This document shows, piece after piece, positions 62,192 to 64,000 of a stretch of DNA of 64,000 nt. How positions within the stretch are numbered: the stretch's first letter is position 1; each line of letters begins with the position of its first letter. The stretch is taken from NCBI GenBank assembly GCA_033239525.1, contig BSYO01000022.1, positions 15,634,923 to 15,698,922 on the forward strand. Direction: 5' to 3'. A program made the translations under genes and the position numbers. The notes beneath the pieces are model-generated. The model did not search any database. It saw only the letters and a list, made by a program, of their open reading frames with translations, and was not told the origin of the DNA. Source of the stretch: Nepenthes gracilis (Eukaryota; Streptophyta; Magnoliopsida; Caryophyllales; Nepenthaceae).

Positions 62192-63860
62192 TTATGCGTC
62201 TCTGGATTTCCGAGAGGCAGATTTTTTCTTTTTCCTCTACTTAGAGGTCTTCCACTCAAATTCATTACCCCTTAATTCATCAAACATAGTGGAATTTGAT
62301 GAGTATTTCAAGGAGATCCTCTTGATTGAGTTAGGGGTAAGCATAAACTCATCCAAATCCAAATGGTGATGGATAGTCCCAGAGTCTGGAGAGTTAGGAA
62401 TCACTTCATCTCTCAGAGAATCAAGAGATTCATCCAAACATCCAGGGACAACCTCCGGGCACTCCTGGAATCCAAATTCATCATGTGATATTGAAGGAGC
62501 CAGAGACGGCAGTGCAGGGTTAGTGGGATCTGGTCTTGGGGGAATCGGCAGACCAGGAGTGGATTGGGAATCCAAATCGGCCCCATTTGGTGAGTTACAA
62601 TCACCACCTCCAGCATCGTCAGATGAGTGATGGTGGGTAGGCAAGACATCTCCAACCACAGAACAGGAAGAACTACCTTCAGTGCTGAATGGGGCCACAG
62701 TTAACTGGCCACCAGGGGGGTCAGGTTCAGTGGGAACGGCCCCAAATGGGTGGCCATGTCCAGGACATACTTCATCAACAGATGGAGGCTCAACCGAGAT
62801 GCCCCCAGGATCCTCATTAAGGAGAGGAATGGAGGAGGCAGAACAAACAGAATCATCAATTGTAACAGGGTGCCGGATACAATTATTTTGATTACAGTCG
62901 ACTTTGACAGAATCATCAGGTTGAGAAGAACGAGAATTATTATTGGCTGTCTTGGACAGACATTTTGCTTCCAAATGACCAATTAGGTTACAACGAGCGC
63001 ACCGAGTGGGTTTCCAGCTATAAGCCACTTTCACCACAGAAGTTGTATCAGCAGAGGGACAGGGCTGAACAGCAATGGAACTTGGGGAACGGCCCATCAA
63101 CTCCAACTTCCACACAAATCTTAGCAAATGAAAGGTTCTCCATCCGGCCAGTTCGGGGATCAATCTGAAGAGGAGTCCCAATCGCACTGGCCATCCAGCA
63201 AAGGCCAGCAGTGGTCCACAGTTCGAGTGGAATATATGACATCTTTATCCAAATAGGGAACCGTTTATGTTCCTCTCTAGACAATTCCATTCCCGGCGAC
63301 CAGCGCTTGAGGAAGATGGGCTTGCCAGAGAACGTCCATGGTCCGGCGCTCAAGCATTTCGCCAACATCTCTTCAGATGGGAAACGAAAGAAGAAAAACC
63401 CACCTTCGTTTCCAGCAATTTGCTTAATTCCAAACCGAGCCCACAATTTCATGGCTACTGCCTTGACAGCCATGAAATGGGGGGGCGTGTTGAGAAAATA
63501 GCCCACCGCAGTATGGCCCCAGAAGAGGTTACCTTGTTCAATGACTTCAGGCGGGGGAGACAGAGCTCCGACCGAGGACGCAGAGACAGGGAAGAACTTC
63601 AACTTTGAGCAGAGCCTAGAGCCATCCATCTTGACAACATCGGCCCAAGAGTGGGATTGAGCATCAGCGCTGACAGATTTGTCAAATTCGAGCTTTGGGG
63701 TCGCAAGGGTTTCAGGAGGAAGAGAAGGTTGAATCGAGATGGAGTTCTCAGCAGGCGGGCCAGAGTTCGGTGGGAATGAAGGATGGGGTCGAATGGGGGA
63801 AGCGTGCGGGTGACGAGCGGGGGAAGCAGACACCAAAGGAGGAACAGAGGAGACGGTCAT
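62192..63860 (-). CDS. H ORF1 (DUF4283-like with zinc knuckle)
   Basis: ATG at 63858-63860 (MTVSSVPPLVSASPARHPH). N-terminus Pro/Ser-rich. Core about residues 85-245: SWADVVKMDGSRLCSKLKFF, SPPPEVIEQGNLFWGHTAV, IAGNEGGFFFFRFPSEEM, GPWTFSGKPIFLKRWSPG, FPIWIKMSYIPLELW, FAKICVEVGVDGPFP. One extra base near 63.09 kb shifts the frame (SSIAVQPCPSADTTSVVKVA). The knuckle CARCNLIGHLEAKC (CX2CX4HX4C) is intact near 62.96-63.00 kb. A TAG at 62237-62239 precedes the basic end RKKKKSASRKSRDA (TAA 62192-62194). Only two lesions, so a recently active sequence is plausible. Confidence 0.85.
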
Positions 63861-64000
63861 GGCCGAAGACGAGTGCCGGCGTTGCTCGCTAGATTCGTCG
63901 CTGACATTGTCCTGTGCCTGGGTTCTGTAGGCTCTCTGCCTGTGACTTCATTCCTGTTGGAAGGGTTGGGGGGAGCCCGTTTTGATCTGGACTAGGATTG

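Larger units (their letters stand above)
60739..63880 (-). mobile_element. ORF1-only retroposon H with TSD
   Basis: TSD GTTGCTCGCTGGATTC (60723-60738) versus GTTGCTCGCTAGATTC (63881-63896), one mismatch. Minus orientation: reversed 3' module at 60739-60907, body 60908-62191 (complement of CCGGTTTG and TGCTG words), and ORF1 at 62192-63860, whose ATG lies only about 20 bp from the element's 5' edge. 3142 bp in total, no ORF2. Third independent ORF1-only insertion, and the best preserved. Confidence 0.88.
59905..64000 (+). mobile_element. Family retroposon I, open at the window end, with H inside
   Basis: Starts within the loop of the usual 5' hairpin (AGCTCTCGCTTCTCTC), then TTTTCAAATTTCATTTTGAA, then a GC-rich leader (GGCGGCGCCGGAGCCGGCC). 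The body holds the internal motif GGGTTGGGGGATG at about 60.48 kb and GGGTTGGGGGGAGCCCG at about 63.97 kb. H interrupts it at 60739-63880. The 3' end lies beyond the window. No ORF of its own recognised. Confidence 0.7.

Overview
The window looks like nuclear DNA of a flowering plant, made almost entirely of nested non-LTR retroelements. I found no convincing host protein gene, tRNA, rRNA or CRISPR array. The plant assignment rests on L1-type LINEs: ORF1 proteins have a DUF4283-like domain, sometimes with a CX2CX4HX4C zinc knuckle. ORF2 proteins have an endonuclease (EEP fold), a reverse transcriptase with FADD, and a C-terminal zf-RVT-like motif. The species cannot be named from this sequence.

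Three kinds of element recur. (1) Autonomous-type LINEs (copies A1 about 4.25-13.04 kb, A2 about 15.2-22.55 kb, R 46.8-47.9 kb minus, E 53.6-58.06 kb minus), all decayed. (2) A family of retroposons with a hairpin-rich 5' module, a long non-coding body rich in T and G (words such as TGCTG, CCGGAGTG, CCGATCTC), and a highly conserved 3' module of about 160 bp that ends in TACTTACC plus poly(A). About 24 copies of this 3' module are present, 17 plus and 7 minus. Some members carry a LINE-like ORF1 but no ORF2 (B1, B2, H; 3.1-4.0 kb after removing nested inserts). Others have no ORF at all (M1, D, J; 1.84-1.93 kb). (3) A tRNA-derived SINE: one 3' fragment, and one copy fused to the front of a family-2 element within a single target-site duplication (TSD).

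Layout. 0-4.2 kb: family-2 bodies and tails, with complete element M1 (1499-3816). 4.25-13.04 kb: LINE A1, split by insert N (8213-10885). 13.04-15.2 kb: TG-rich body and a minus LINE fragment. 15.2-22.55 kb: LINE A2, split by insert W. 22.3-25.6 kb: a 1.68-kb direct duplication. 25.6-28.3 kb: minus body with a 5' module, then a LINE 3' end. 28.3-40.9 kb: a Russian-doll locus in which host L contains B1, B1 contains a SINE and B2, B2 contains U, and SINE chimera S sits beside B1. 40.9-46.6 kb: bodies and tails. 46.6-53.6 kb: LINE R and minus element P, with D inserted in P and V and C inserted in D. 53.6-58.06 kb: LINE E, interrupted by J and F. 58.06-64.0 kb: minus element Q, then plus element I carrying ORF1-only element H.

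Fourteen insertions have identifiable TSDs of 12-18 bp, so the nesting order can be read directly. The working model is that family-2 elements and the SINE are parasites mobilised by a LINE that recognises the 3' module. A1 and A2 end with a different 3'UTR (...TCATCTCCC plus poly(A)), so they are probably not that partner. Insert N and LINE R, where ORF2 ends run into body-like sequence, are better hints of it.
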